Notes under the pieces: generated by a model
Seen by the model: only the letters and a program-made list of their open reading frames with translations
Databases searched by the model: none
Told to the model about the DNA's origin: nothing
Shown: positions 42,907 to 54,040 of the stretch, piece after piece
Layout of the letters: each line of letters begins with the position of its first letter
How positions within the stretch are numbered: the stretch's first letter is position 1
Assembly (NCBI RefSeq): GCF_030730865.1
Contig: NZ_JAVALZ010000001.1
Coordinates: 434,001 to 498,000 of the forward strand
Reading direction: 5' to 3'
DNA from: Uliginosibacterium sp. 31-16
Lineage (GTDB): Bacteria; Pseudomonadota; Gammaproteobacteria; Burkholderiales; Rhodocyclaceae
Length of the DNA stretch: 64,000 nucleotides
Position numbers and translations under genes: made by a program

Positions 42907-44688
42907 ATGCGTTTCACCCGTCTTCCGCTTGCGGCCGCGCTCTGCGCCGCAGTGCTCGCTCTGCCTGCCGCAGCTCAAAGCATTTACCCCTTGAACCGTG
43001 CCGAGATCCTTGCCGGCTCGCGTTTCGATCTGAAGGTCGAATTCCCCGGACTGGTCGACGCCTCCACCGCCAAACTCAGCATCAATGGCAAGGATGCCGC
43101 AAGCGTTGTCGGGAAAAGTGCTGACTTCATCTACCGTGAGGATGGCAAGGACGTCACCAGCCTGATCCTGCGCGATGTCGCACTCAGCAAGGCCGGCAAA
43201 TATACGGTCGAAGCCAGCGACGGGACGAACACGAAGAAGGTGGTCTGGAATGTTTACGCCACGCCCGCCAAGGCTGCGGCAAAGAACGTGATCCTCTTCA
43301 TCGGTGACGGCTTCTCGGTCGCCCACCGCACCGCGGCACGCATCCTCTCCAAGGGCATCGAAGACGGCAAGCTCAATGGCAAGCTGGCCATGGACGAGTT
43401 GCCGGCAATGGCCCTGCTGAGCACCCAGGGCACCGATTCGATCATCACCGACTCGGCCAACGCAGCGCACGCATACACCACCGGCCACAAGAGCTGTGTC
43501 AATGCGCTGGGCGTATATTGCTCGCGCGCCGCCGGCTCGCTGGATCACCCCAGGGTCGAAACCCTGGGCGAGCTGGCCAAGCGTCAGGGCTACGCCGTCG
43601 GCGCCGTGACCAATTCCGAGATCGAGGATGCCACGCCGGCCGCGATGATCGCGCATACGCGTCGTCGTTCGGACTTCAACGACATCGTGAAGATGTTTTA
43701 CGACAGCAAGATCGACGTGATCATGGGCGGCGGCTCGCCGAACTTCCTGCCGCAATCCACCCCGGGCTCCAAGCGCAAGGACGACGTGGACTACATCGGA
43801 CAATTCAAGAGCGCCGGCTACGCCTTCGCGACGACGAAAACCGAAATGGCCGCAGCCGCAGACAATGACAAGACCACCCGCCTGCTCGGCCTGTACAACA
43901 CCGGCAACATCGACGGCGCACTGGACCTGAAATTCCTCAAGAAGGGATCGGTCAGCAAGTTCCCGGATCAGCCGGATGTGGTCGAGGAGATGAAGGCCGC
44001 AATCAAGATCCTGTCGCGCAACAAGAAGGGCTTCGTGTTGATGGTTGAATCGGCCCGCATCGACAAGTATTCGCACTCGATGGATGCCGAACGCGCGATC
44101 TACGACACGATCATGTTCGACAAGGCCGTCGCCGAAGCGAAGAACTGGAGCAAGGCCAACGGCAACAACACCCTGATCCTTGTCACGGCAGACCATTCTC
44201 ACGGCGTGAGTGTCGTCGGCACGGTCAATGACGATGCACCGGGCAACGACATGCGCAACAAGATCGGCACGTACGAGGATGCCGGCTTCCCGAACTACCC
44301 GGCGCCGAACGCCGAAGGCTATCCGGAAAAGGTGGATGTCTCGAAACGCCTGCGCCTGGTCTTTGCCAACACGCCGGACTACTACGAAACCTTCCGTCCC
44401 TACATGGATGGCGAGAACGTGCCGGCCATCAAGAACGCCGACGGCGTGATGGTGGCGAACGAGAAGTACAAGGACGTTCCGGGCGCCGTGTTCCGCACCG
44501 GCAACCTGCCCAACACCGGCCCGCGCGGCGCTAACCAGGGCGTGCATACCGGCGACGATGTGGTGCTGACCGCTGGCGGCCCGGGCTCCGAAAAGGTCCA
44601 CGGCCAGATGGAAAACACCGACCTGTTCCGCGTGGTGGCCGATGCCCTCGCGCTCGGTAAACCGGCGGCGGCCAAGGCCAAGAAGTAA
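42907..44688 (+). CDS. phoA: PhoA-type alkaline phosphatase
   Basis: A 593-residue periplasmic enzyme. The signal peptide MRFTRLPLAAALCAAVLALPAAA is cut before QSIYPLNRAEILAGSRFDLKVEF, which starts an Ig-like N-terminal domain of about 100 residues not present in E. coli PhoA. The catalytic domain starts at KNVILFIGDGFS (metal Asp). The nucleophile serine is in IITDSANAAHAYTTGHKS. Metal ligands follow in ESARIDKYSHSMD and VTADHSHG, and a late His in GVHTGDDVVLTAGG. The enzyme needs Zn and Mg. AAGGA lies 8 bp before the ATG. It is followed after 3 bp by a three-gene set resembling zinc-linked transporters. Confidence 0.92.
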   Translation: MRFTRLPLAAALCAAVLALPAAAQSIYPLNRAEILAGSRFDLKVEFPGLVDASTAKLSINGKDAASVVGKSADFIYREDGKDVTSLILRDVALSKAGKYTVEASDGTNTKKVVWNVYATPAKAAAKNVILFIGDGFSVAHRTAARILSKGIEDGKLNGKLAMDELPAMALLSTQGTDSIITDSANAAHAYTTGHKSCVNALGVYCSRAAGSLDHPRVETLGELAKRQGYAVGAVTNSEIEDATPAAMIAHTRRRSDFNDIVKMFYDSKIDVIMGGGSPNFLPQSTPGSKRKDDVDYIGQFKSAGYAFATTKTEMAAAADNDKTTRLLGLYNTGNIDGALDLKFLKKGSVSKFPDQPDVVEEMKAAIKILSRNKKGFVLMVESARIDKYSHSMDAERAIYDTIMFDKAVAEAKNWSKANGNNTLILVTADHSHGVSVVGTVNDDAPGNDMRNKIGTYEDAGFPNYPAPNAEGYPEKVDVSKRLRLVFANTPDYYETFRPYMDGENVPAIKNADGVMVANEKYKDVPGAVFRTGNLPNTGPRGANQGVHTGDDVVLTAGGPGSEKVHGQMENTDLFRVVADALALGKPAAAKAKK

Positions 44689-44691
44689 GCA

Positions 44692-45165
44692 ATGCCCTTT
44701 GCACCTCGAACCGGCGGCGCGCGCCGCCGGTTTTTGCTGGCACTCCCCGGCATGCTCGCCTTGCTTGCCAGCCCGCTCGCACGCGCGGCCGAACTGCTGA
44801 CATTTGACGGTCTGTACAAATCCAACACCGTGCTGGGTCTGAAGTTCGCCGACCGCACTCTCGCCCTCAAGGGCGAAAGCGTACGCCTGCGCGGCTACAT
44901 GGCACCGCCACTCAAGCCCGAAAGCAAGTTCTTCGTGCTCACCCGCGAACCGGTGGCAATCTGCCCTTTCTGCTCCTCGGACGCCGAATGGCCCGTCGAC
45001 ATCGTAGTCATCTACGCCAGCAAGACCGTCATTCCCTCCAATTTTTCCGAGCGCCTCGAAGTCGAAGGCCGGCTAGAAGTTGGTAGCTACACGGATCCGG
45101 TGACCGGCTTCGTCAGCCAGCTGCGCCTGCGCGATGCGGTGTTTCACAAGATCAAGGACCAATGA
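44692..45165 (+). CDS. DUF3299-like exported protein
   Basis: A 157-residue protein with a signal peptide (RRRFLLALPGMLALLASPLARAAE). The body LRGYMAPPLKPESKFFVLTREPVAICPFCSSDAEWP, in broken form, resembles DUF3299 proteins; the CPFC pair might bind metal. It overlaps the ABC ATPase gene by 4 bp and follows phoA by 3 bp. From memory, similar protein–ATPase–permease sets are Zur-regulated in Pseudomonas (PA4063–PA4066) and Vibrio (zrg genes), so a role in zinc handling is inferred. No histidine-rich ZrgA-like partner is visible next to it. Confidence 0.65.
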   Translation: MPFAPRTGGARRRFLLALPGMLALLASPLARAAELLTFDGLYKSNTVLGLKFADRTLALKGESVRLRGYMAPPLKPESKFFVLTREPVAICPFCSSDAEWPVDIVVIYASKTVIPSNFSERLEVEGRLEVGSYTDPVTGFVSQLRLRDAVFHKIKDQ

Positions 45166-45944
45166 AGCACGGCAATCTGCGCCTCAGTGCGCTCCGTTTC
45201 CGTTTTCCCGGCGCCCCCGCTGATCTGCTCGCCATCGAGCATTTCGCACTGGCCCAAGGCCAGACCCTGGGCGTCCGTGGCGCATCCGGCGCGGGCAAGA
45301 CCACCCTCCTGCATTGCCTCGCCGGGATCGAGTCCGTCAATGCCGGCAGCATCCTGTGGGGCGATACCGATATCGCAACACTGAGCCCGCGAGAACAGAC
45401 GCGCTGGCGTCAGCAAAACCTGGGCCTCGTCTTCCAGGACTTCCACCTCGTCGAAGGCCTGTCCGCGCTGGACAACGTACTCCTGCCAGCCAGCTTTACG
45501 GGCTGGAGAGCTTCACCCCGCCTGCGTGAGCGGGCAGGCGATCTGCTCAGCCGCGTCGGCATTGCCTCTCCGGGCCGGCGAGCCGAACTGCTCTCGCGCG
45601 GCGAACGCCAGCGCGTGGCCGTCGCCCGCGCACTCCTCTTCGCGCCACGGGTGCTGCTGGCCGACGAGCCCACCGCCAGCCTCGACCCGGAGAACCGCGC
45701 CATCATCGGCGAGCTGTTGTGTGAACTGGCAGGCGAGCACGGCGCCACGCTGGTTGTCGTCTCCCACGAAGACAGTCTGCTGGCGCGCATGGATCAGCAG
45801 ATGGATTTGCGCGGCGGCACGCTGCAGGAGATCGTTCCCACGCTCCTGCGTGGGAGCGCAAAGCCGGACGCTCTGCGTCCCGACGCGGAGCGTCACCCAC
45901 CGAGCTCCCACGCAGAGCATGGGAGCCATCCGAGCCATGTTTAA
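45162..45944 (+). CDS. LolD/MacB-type ABC transporter ATP-binding protein with repeat-derived tail
   Basis: A 260-residue ATPase with Walker A GASGAGKTT at about residues 44–52, signature LLSRGERQRVAVARALL, Walker B VLLADEPTASLD and VVSHEDSLLARM. The catalytic domain ends near MDLRGGTLQEIV (about residue 224). The last 30 or so residues (PTLLRGSAKPDALRPDAERH…) are encoded by an intergenic-type repeat at 45834–45926, so the original C-terminus has been replaced. It works with the permease encoded at 45937–47151; the two overlap by 8 bp. Confidence 0.88.
   Translation: MKHGNLRLSALRFRFPGAPADLLAIEHFALAQGQTLGVRGASGAGKTTLLHCLAGIESVNAGSILWGDTDIATLSPREQTRWRQQNLGLVFQDFHLVEGLSALDNVLLPASFTGWRASPRLRERAGDLLSRVGIASPGRRAELLSRGERQRVAVARALLFAPRVLLADEPTASLDPENRAIIGELLCELAGEHGATLVVVSHEDSLLARMDQQMDLRGGTLQEIVPTLLRGSAKPDALRPDAERHPPSSHAEHGSHPSHV
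45834..45926. repeat. Dispersed inverted repeat within the ABC ATPase 3' end
   Basis: GTTCCCACGCTCCTGCGTGG opens the element. GACGCTCTGCGTC-CCGACGCGGAGCGTC forms its central hairpin. GCTCCCACGCAGAGCATGGGAGC closes it. This pattern recalls a widespread proteobacterial repeat normally found between genes. Here it is translated in frame as the C-terminal tail of the ATPase and touches the permease start. Confidence 0.7.
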
Positions 45945-47151
45945 CCCCTTTCCCATCGTCTTCGCCGACTACCGCCGCAACCGCCTGCTGGTCGGCATCA
46001 CCCTCGCCCTGATCGCTCTCGCCGTCGCCATCGGCGTCGCGGTGATCGCGCAAGAACGCGCCTTGCGCCAGGGCAGTGCTCGCGCGGCAGACGATTTCGA
46101 TCTGCTCGTCGGCGCCCCCGGCAGCCCGACCCAGCTGGTGCTCACGAGCGTCTATCTCAAGCTGCAGTCGATTCCCCTCGTCAGTGGTGAGGTGCTGGCC
46201 AGAGCGAGCACGGCGCGCGGCGTGCGCTATGCCGCACCGATTGCCTTCGGCGACAATTATCGTGGCCACCCGATCGTCGGCACCATCGCCGACTTCGCCA
46301 GCCGTGTCAATGCCTTGCCACCTGTCGAAGGGCGGCTTTTCGCGCAACGCGGCGAAGCCGTGATCGGCGCCGATGTGTCACTCGCTCTGGGCGCGCAGAT
46401 TCACCCCGAGCACGGCGCGCATCACCACGACGATGACGAGGACGCTCACAAGCACGCGCTGAGCTATACGGTCGTTGGCCGCCTTCCCGCACGCCATAAC
46501 GTATGGGACAGCGCGATTCTCGTACCCGTCGAAGACGTGTGGACGCTGCACGAATTGCCCAGCGGCCACCCTGCCGGCAGCACGCAGATCGGCCCGCCCT
46601 GGGACGTGACGCAATTGCCGGGCGTGCCGGCCATCGCCGTGAAGCCGGAATCGGTCGCCGCCGCCTACGGCCTGCGCGGCCAGCTGCGGACGAATGAAAG
46701 CATGGCGCTGTTCCCCGCCGAAGTCCTCAACGATCTGTACAGCACGCTGGGCAATGTGCGCGACGTGATGTCGCTGCTCGCCATCGCGACGCAGATCCTC
46801 GTCGTCGTCGCAGTGCTGATGGCCCTGCTCGTCGGCTTTCTCGCCCGCGCACGCCAGTTCGCCGTGCTGCGCGCGATTGGCGCTGGCAGCAACTATGTGT
46901 TCACGGTGATCTGGCTGGAAGTCAGCCTGCTGGTGGTCAGCGGCGCAGCCATCGGGCTCCTGCTCGGCTACGCCGCATCCTGGCTGCTGATGCAATGGAT
47001 CGCACCACGCATGGGCTTTGCCATGCCGGTGTCGATCGGATCAGAGGAGTTGCTGCTGGCCACGAGTCTCGCCGCCTCCGGCCTGCTGATCGCCACCCTG
47101 CCGGCCTGGCTCTCGCTGCGTCGGCCGGTGGCGGAAGGACTGAAGGCTTAG
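45937..47151 (+). CDS. FtsX/MacB-type ABC transporter permease with histidine-rich loop
   Basis: A 404-residue permease with one N-terminal membrane segment (about 18–38), a large periplasmic MacB-PCD domain, and three C-terminal segments (about 285–400, containing ARARQFAVLRAIGAGSNYVFTVI). The start MFNPFPIVFADYRRN is preferred; an in-frame ATG six codons upstream lies inside the repeat. A periplasmic loop HPEHGAHHHDDDEDAHKHA is rich in His and acidic residues and could bind zinc or another metal. With the ATPase and DUF3299-like protein it resembles zinc-responsive transporter sets. Direction of transport and substrate are not established. Confidence 0.85.
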   Translation: MFNPFPIVFADYRRNRLLVGITLALIALAVAIGVAVIAQERALRQGSARAADDFDLLVGAPGSPTQLVLTSVYLKLQSIPLVSGEVLARASTARGVRYAAPIAFGDNYRGHPIVGTIADFASRVNALPPVEGRLFAQRGEAVIGADVSLALGAQIHPEHGAHHHDDDEDAHKHALSYTVVGRLPARHNVWDSAILVPVEDVWTLHELPSGHPAGSTQIGPPWDVTQLPGVPAIAVKPESVAAAYGLRGQLRTNESMALFPAEVLNDLYSTLGNVRDVMSLLAIATQILVVVAVLMALLVGFLARARQFAVLRAIGAGSNYVFTVIWLEVSLLVVSGAAIGLLLGYAASWLLMQWIAPRMGFAMPVSIGSEELLLATSLAASGLLIATLPAWLSLRRPVAEGLKA

Positions 47152-47188
47152 AGGCTGCAGAGCCAGGCTGGACGCGGCTCGTCAGGCA

Positions 47189-48220
47189 TCAGCCAGCCAC
47201 GCAGAGGCTGCGCAGATCGTCCAGCAACGCATCCACCGTCTCGGCCTCGATATCCCAGGAGCACATGAAGCGCGCCGCGCCGCCAATGAAATTGTAGAAG
47301 CGCCAGCCACGCCGGCGCAGCTCGGCCGCCACCGCATCAGGCACGTCGACGAACACGCCATTGGCCTCGGTCGGTGCGACCAGGCGCAGACCCGGCAGGT
47401 CAGCCAGCCCTTGCGACAAACGCTGCGCCATCGCGTTGGCATGCGCGGCGTGGCGCAGCCACGCACCCTCTTCCAGCATGCCCAGCCAGGGCGCGGCGAG
47501 AAAACGCATTTTCGAGGCGAGCTGCCCCGCCTGCTTGCAGCGGTAGGCAAAGTCTTCGGACAGACGCCGGTCGAAGAACACCACCGCCTCGCCCACCGGC
47601 AAGCCCATCTTGGTGCCGCCGAAGCACAGCACATCCACTCCGGCGCGCCAGGTAATGTCTGCCGGACTCACCCCCAGCGAGGCCACCGCGTTGGCAAAGC
47701 GTGCGCCGTCCATGTGTACGCGCAAGCCGTAATGGCGGGCCTGGGCGCAGATCGCCGCAATTTCTTCCGGGCGATACAGCGTGCCGAGTTCAGTCGCCTG
47801 GGTCAGGGTCACCACCTTCGGCTTGGGGTAGTGAATGTCCGTGCGCTTTTCCACCAGCCGCGCCACCTCGCCCGGGTTCAGCTTGCCGAACTCTCCCAGG
47901 GCAGGCAGCAGCTTGGCCCCGTTGGAGAAAAACTCGGGCGCGCCGCATTCATCGGTGATCACATGCGCCAGTTCATGGCAGATCACGCTGTGATACGACT
48001 GGCACAGGGAGGCCAGCGCCAGCGAATTGGCCGCCGTGCCGTTGAACACGAAATACACATCACAATCGGTCTCGAAGATCGCGCGCATGCGGTCCGATAC
48101 CCGCCGCGTCCACTCGTCATCGCCATACGCCATGGCGTGCCCGGCGTTGGCTGCGACCAGCGCGCTGAAGGCCTCCGGGCAGACGCCCGCATAATTGTCA
48201 CTGGCAAAGTGTTGCGGCAT
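47189..48220 (-). CDS. Low-specificity L-threonine aldolase
   Basis: A 343-residue fold-type I PLP enzyme splitting threonine or allo-threonine into glycine and acetaldehyde. Features are FASDNYAGVCPEAFSAL near the start, FNGTAANSLALASL (PLP phosphate loop), HMDGARFANAV (Asp and Arg near the ring) and the PLP lysine in CFGGTKMGLPVGEAVVFF. The start MPQHFASDNYAG is chosen as the family's usual opening; the ribosome site is weak. It is a stand-alone gene convergent with the ABC permease. Confidence 0.93.
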   Translation of the reverse strand: MPQHFASDNYAGVCPEAFSALVAANAGHAMAYGDDEWTRRVSDRMRAIFETDCDVYFVFNGTAANSLALASLCQSYHSVICHELAHVITDECGAPEFFSNGAKLLPALGEFGKLNPGEVARLVEKRTDIHYPKPKVVTLTQATELGTLYRPEEIAAICAQARHYGLRVHMDGARFANAVASLGVSPADITWRAGVDVLCFGGTKMGLPVGEAVVFFDRRLSEDFAYRCKQAGQLASKMRFLAAPWLGMLEEGAWLRHAAHANAMAQRLSQGLADLPGLRLVAPTEANGVFVDVPDAVAAELRRRGWRFYNFIGGAARFMCSWDIEAETVDALLDDLRSLCVAG

Positions 48221-48315
48221 GGTGTTTCCGATGCGGCAGAGCCGGAAAAGTACGAGAAGCAGACATTCTAGGTGGCTGCGCGAGGCTTGAGGCAATCCGC
48301 ATCAATGCGGCGGCA

Positions 48316-48340
48316 ACAAAAAGCCCGCACGCGGCGGGCT
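48316..48340 (-). terminator. Terminator of the carbonic anhydrase gene
   Basis: On the minus strand AGCCCGC-CGCGT-GCGGGCT (48322–48340) is followed by TTTTTG. A near-identical hairpin terminates the gene at 49367–49693. Confidence 0.85.
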
Positions 48341-48364
48341 GAAAACATAACGGCGATGCGGATC

Positions 48365-49108
48365 TCAGTTGATCACAACGCGGGCGTTCAGGGACTGAAC
48401 CGGACGGTTGTTCGGATGGTGCATCGTGTGCGAGAAGTGCTCGAACTGGGCTTTTTCGGCCTGCACCGGGCTCTTCAGCACGATCCAGGACACGCCTTCG
48501 CTGCATGGAGGCGTGGTGAGTGAACCGCTGAAATAGTAGTACGCGTGGTTCTTCGGCAGCAGTTCAGCGGCAGAAAGTTTGCCAGAGAATTCGTGTTTCT
48601 CGCCAGCTGTCTCAGGCATCTGATCCCAGATGCGGGCAATCGCGCTCTGTGCCTTGCCCGGGACGAACATCACGGCCACCACAGCCAGCTGGCCATTTTT
48701 GTCCTGGTGAACAAGATGCCCCTCCATCGGGAAGGCCTTGCCATGAATTTCGTTTTCGCTCGGCGCATGAAAGTGCGCCTGCTTGAGTTCATAAGCATGC
48801 CCACCCAGCTTGACCCAGCTGCCGGGAGCAAAGTTCGCCTGGATCGTGTGGCCGTTATTGAGGACTTCGGTAGCCTGCGAGGTGTAGGAGAACGTCAGTT
48901 TCGGTACTGCGGCTTTGACTTCGCCGGTGATATTGACCGGAGACTGGTTCTTGCCCAGCGAACAGCTGGCGAATTCAGGCGCCAGCTCGCCCCAGTGCTC
49001 GGGCGCCGCCTCACCCTCATAACCCCAGTGCGCACCTTCCGCAGCCATGACTTGCGACATCGTCAGCGCAGCCGCGCTACCCAACAGCCAACCAGAAAGC
49101 TTCTTCAT
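48365..49108 (-). CDS. Alpha-type carbonic anhydrase, periplasmic
   Basis: A 247-residue exported enzyme hydrating CO2. The signal peptide MKKLSGWLLGSAAALTMSQVMA is cut before AEGAHWGYEGEAAPEHWGEL, the classic opening. Zinc ligands are in KQAHFHAPSENEI (HxH) and MEGHLVHQD (third His). The substrate pocket segment is FSGSLTTPPCSEGVSWIV. GGAGTG lies about 8 bp before the ATG. It is a single gene with a T-run terminator. Its need for zinc fits the nearby zinc-type transporter and phosphatase, but no operon link exists. Confidence 0.96.
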   Translation of the reverse strand: MKKLSGWLLGSAAALTMSQVMAAEGAHWGYEGEAAPEHWGELAPEFASCSLGKNQSPVNITGEVKAAVPKLTFSYTSQATEVLNNGHTIQANFAPGSWVKLGGHAYELKQAHFHAPSENEIHGKAFPMEGHLVHQDKNGQLAVVAVMFVPGKAQSAIARIWDQMPETAGEKHEFSGKLSAAELLPKNHAYYYFSGSLTTPPCSEGVSWIVLKSPVQAEKAQFEHFSHTMHHPNNRPVQSLNARVVIN

Positions 49109-49293
49109 TTGAACACTCCGTTTTTATTTGAGGGATCGGTGCCGCTGACGCGTCCGCGCCAGTCTTGCACCGCAGCAATTCTGTTCCCCTGCGATACCGC
49201 ATGTCTGTGTGACAGATCAACACGCACCAGAAAAACCAGACTCATGTGAAGAAAACCCGGACACGAGCTGCTGCAGGCCTGATCCACAGGCAA

Positions 49294-49317
49294 CAAAAAG
49301 CCCGCACGAGGCGGGCT
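49294..49317 (-). terminator. Terminator of the small exported-protein gene
   Basis: On the minus strand AGCCCGC-CTCGT-GCGGGCT (49299–49317) is followed by TTTTTG. It nearly duplicates the hairpin at 48322–48340. A degenerate GCCTGAAGA-type copy (GCGGGTCTTCGGGCAG) lies next to it. Confidence 0.85.
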
Positions 49318-49366
49318 GAAGAATGAGGCTGGACGCGGGTCTTCGGGCAGTTCTCAGGGCAGGAAG

Positions 49367-49689
49367 CTAGCGCGTTTTCGGGCTCAGCGAACCACGGTTG
49401 TAGTCCTTGTCGCCGGGCATCAGCGTGCGCCCCACGCCGAACAAGCCGCCCTGCGCTTCAGCCGGACGGACATTGTTCTCGGGATACTGCGCGGCCGCTT
49501 TCCTGGCAACTTCGGCCTTCTTGGCATCGACAAATTCCCAGCGTCCAGTCGGGTACAGCAGCACCTTGTCGCCGCTGGCTGTGGTGGCCTCGACCGGCGT
49601 GCGATCGGGTTCCGCGGCAGGCTGACTCTGCGCCTGCGCGGCGGCACTCAGGCCGCAGCACAGACACCAGATCAAGGCGCGTGACAGCC

Positions 49690-49693
<4 letters not shown>
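49367..49693 (-). CDS. Small exported protein of unknown function
   Basis: A 108-residue protein with a signal peptide ([20 protein letters not shown]). The mature part has [18 protein letters not shown], a short segment resembling an SH3-like or DUF-type beta motif, then [24 protein letters not shown] at the C-terminus. Its start overlaps the alaS stop (ATGA), so it is co-transcribed with alaS. I do not recognise a function. The conserved-looking tail [16 protein letters not shown] could help a search. Confidence 0.7.
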
Positions 49694-52341
<2,648 letters not shown>

Positions 52342-52482
52342 GGCAGGCCGATACGAAAAAATCGTTGGAAATCAGAGCCCGCGATTCTAACCCGGATGCC
52401 GCTGCGAGGCGAACCCGCGCGTACCGCGCGCAGGGGCGCCATGGCCCGGACACCACGGGAGCGACTTGACGCCACCCAAACA

Positions 52483-52501
52483 AATGCGAATAATTCGCAA
52501 C
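52483..52501. promoter_or_regulatory. Fur box upstream of tonB
   Basis: TGCGAAT-A-ATTCGCA (52485–52499) is a perfect 7-bp-arm palindrome within AATGCGAATAATTCGCAAC. It resembles betaproteobacterial Fur boxes. It lies 71 bp before the tonB start and about 140 bp from alaS, so iron repression of tonB–exbB–exbD is likely. Confidence 0.7.
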
Positions 52502-52571
52502 TGCAAATCAGATTTATTCCCGACGACCACCTCCACTCCGGGCGGTCGCCGTTTCCCGCCGAAAGCCCGTC

Positions 52572-53258
52572 ATGCATGCCAACCTTTCCGCCCCGCAATT
52601 CTCCGACCGCGCACTCAGCCTGGCGGCCGTGATCGGCCTGCACATTGCGGCTGGCGCAGGCATGCTAATGCTCGCCCAGCCAGTGATCCAGCAGATGCTT
52701 GCGGCGCCGGTGCTGATCGAACTGGTTTCGCCCGCACCGCAAGAACCGAGCGCGCCCGAACCGCCCCGGCCGGCTCCGATGAAACCACGCAGCGCGCCGG
52801 CACAGCGGCCGCAGGCTGCGCCACAAGCCGTCGCCCCCAAATTGGTGCAGACCGCAGCCCCGGCACCTGCCGATGCGCCGACCATCAGCGCCGCACCCGT
52901 CCAGAAAGAAACCCCCGCCGCGGCCGTGCCTTCCGAAGCCGTCGCCAAAGCTGGTCCGGCGGTGGTGGAAGCCATCCAGGCGCCCCGCCATGACGCGGAC
53001 TATCTGCTGAACCCGAAACCCGACTACCCGCGCGCTTCGCGCTCGCTGGGGGAAGAAGGCAAGGTCTGGCTGCGCGTACAGGTCAGCGAGGATGGCAGGC
53101 CCCTGCAGGTCCTGATCGACACCACGTCCGGTTACCAGCGTCTGGATCGCGCCGCACGCGAAGCGGTCTCCAGCTGGCGTTTCGTGCCAGCCCGTCAAGG
53201 CCAGACCAATGTGGTTGGCTGGGTCCGGGTACCGGTCCTGTTCGAGCTGAATCACTGA
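52572..53258 (+). CDS. tonB: TonB energy-transducing protein
   Basis: A 228-residue periplasm-spanning protein. One N-terminal membrane anchor (about residues 16–40, LAAVIGLHIAAGAGMLMLAQ) is followed by a Pro/Ala/Glu-rich spacer (about 50–140) and the C-terminal TonB fold (YPRASRSLGEEGKVWLRVQVSEDG…SSWRFVPARQG). It couples the inner-membrane proton motive force to TonB-dependent receptors, including the heme-type receptor at the right edge. First gene of a tonB–exbB–exbD operon behind a Fur box; the ribosome site is weak. Confidence 0.95.
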   Translation: MHANLSAPQFSDRALSLAAVIGLHIAAGAGMLMLAQPVIQQMLAAPVLIELVSPAPQEPSAPEPPRPAPMKPRSAPAQRPQAAPQAVAPKLVQTAAPAPADAPTISAAPVQKETPAAAVPSEAVAKAGPAVVEAIQAPRHDADYLLNPKPDYPRASRSLGEEGKVWLRVQVSEDGRPLQVLIDTTSGYQRLDRAAREAVSSWRFVPARQGQTNVVGWVRVPVLFELNH

Positions 53259-53273
53259 GGAATCGCTGATTTT

Positions 53274-53295
53274 TCGCGGCGGAAGCCGCTCCCAC
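53274..53295. repeat. REP-like hairpin between tonB and exbB
   Basis: TCGCGGCGGAAGCCGCTCCC contains GCGGC…GCCGC arms and recalls Pseudomonas-type REP sequences (GCGGCTGAAGCCGCTCCCAC). It lies in the 53-bp gap between tonB and exbB and could affect mRNA stability. Confidence 0.5.
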
Positions 53296-53311
53296 CCCCG
53301 AGAAAAACATC

Positions 53312-54040
53312 ATGCAAACGCAAACGACTCTGGGCTTTGCCCACTTCATCACCCAGGCAGATGGTCTGGGCAAGACCCTGTTCGTGATCCTGATCCTGAT
53401 GTCCCTGGCATCCTGGTACTTCATCCTCACCAAGGCCATTGCCAAGCTGCGCCAGCGCCGCGCCTCGCACAAATTCGTCGAACTGTTCTGGAATGCCAGC
53501 TCGCTCGACGAGGTGCGCAACGAGATCAACACCCACGGTGCCCCGGAACCCTTCTCCCACCTGACCAGCCACGCCCTCTTCGCCCGTGAGCACCACCAGC
53601 GCACCGGTGGCGGCAAGCTCGGCGAAGCCGGCGGTCTGGGCGAATTCCTGACCCGCAGCATGCGCAAGGTGATCGACGAAGAAACCGCCAAACTCGAAAA
53701 CGGCCTGACCGTACTCGCCACCGTGGGCGCCACCGCCCCCTTCGTCGGCCTGCTCGGTACGGTGTGGGGCGTATATGGCGCTCTGGTTGCCATCGGCATG
53801 AGTGGCGCCGGCACGCTGGACAAGGTCGCCGGCCCGGTCGGAGAAGCGCTGGTGATGACCGGTCTGGGTCTGGCCGTGGCGATCCCGGCAGTCGTGGCTT
53901 ACAACAGTTTCACGCGTCACAACCGTCTGACTCTGTCCAGCCTGGATGCCTTCGCCCATGACCTCTTCGCCTACCTCACCACCGGCGCTCAGGTCGGCCA
54001 GCAGGCCGGCAAGCTGCACAGTCTGCAAGGAGCCGCGTGA
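53312..54040 (+). CDS. exbB: ExbB proton-channel subunit
   Basis: A 242-residue inner-membrane protein of the MotA/TolQ/ExbB family with three membrane segments: about 25–45 (LFVILILMSLASWYFILTKA) and, after a cytoplasmic domain, about 145–165 (TVGATAPFVGLLGTVWGVYG) and 190–212 (ALVMTGLGLAVAIPAVVAYNS). These contain the channel-lining Thr/Gly positions. It energises TonB together with ExbD. Its stop overlaps the exbD start (TGATG). Confidence 0.95.
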   Translation: MQTQTTLGFAHFITQADGLGKTLFVILILMSLASWYFILTKAIAKLRQRRASHKFVELFWNASSLDEVRNEINTHGAPEPFSHLTSHALFAREHHQRTGGGKLGEAGGLGEFLTRSMRKVIDEETAKLENGLTVLATVGATAPFVGLLGTVWGVYGALVAIGMSGAGTLDKVAGPVGEALVMTGLGLAVAIPAVVAYNSFTRHNRLTLSSLDAFAHDLFAYLTTGAQVGQQAGKLHSLQGAA

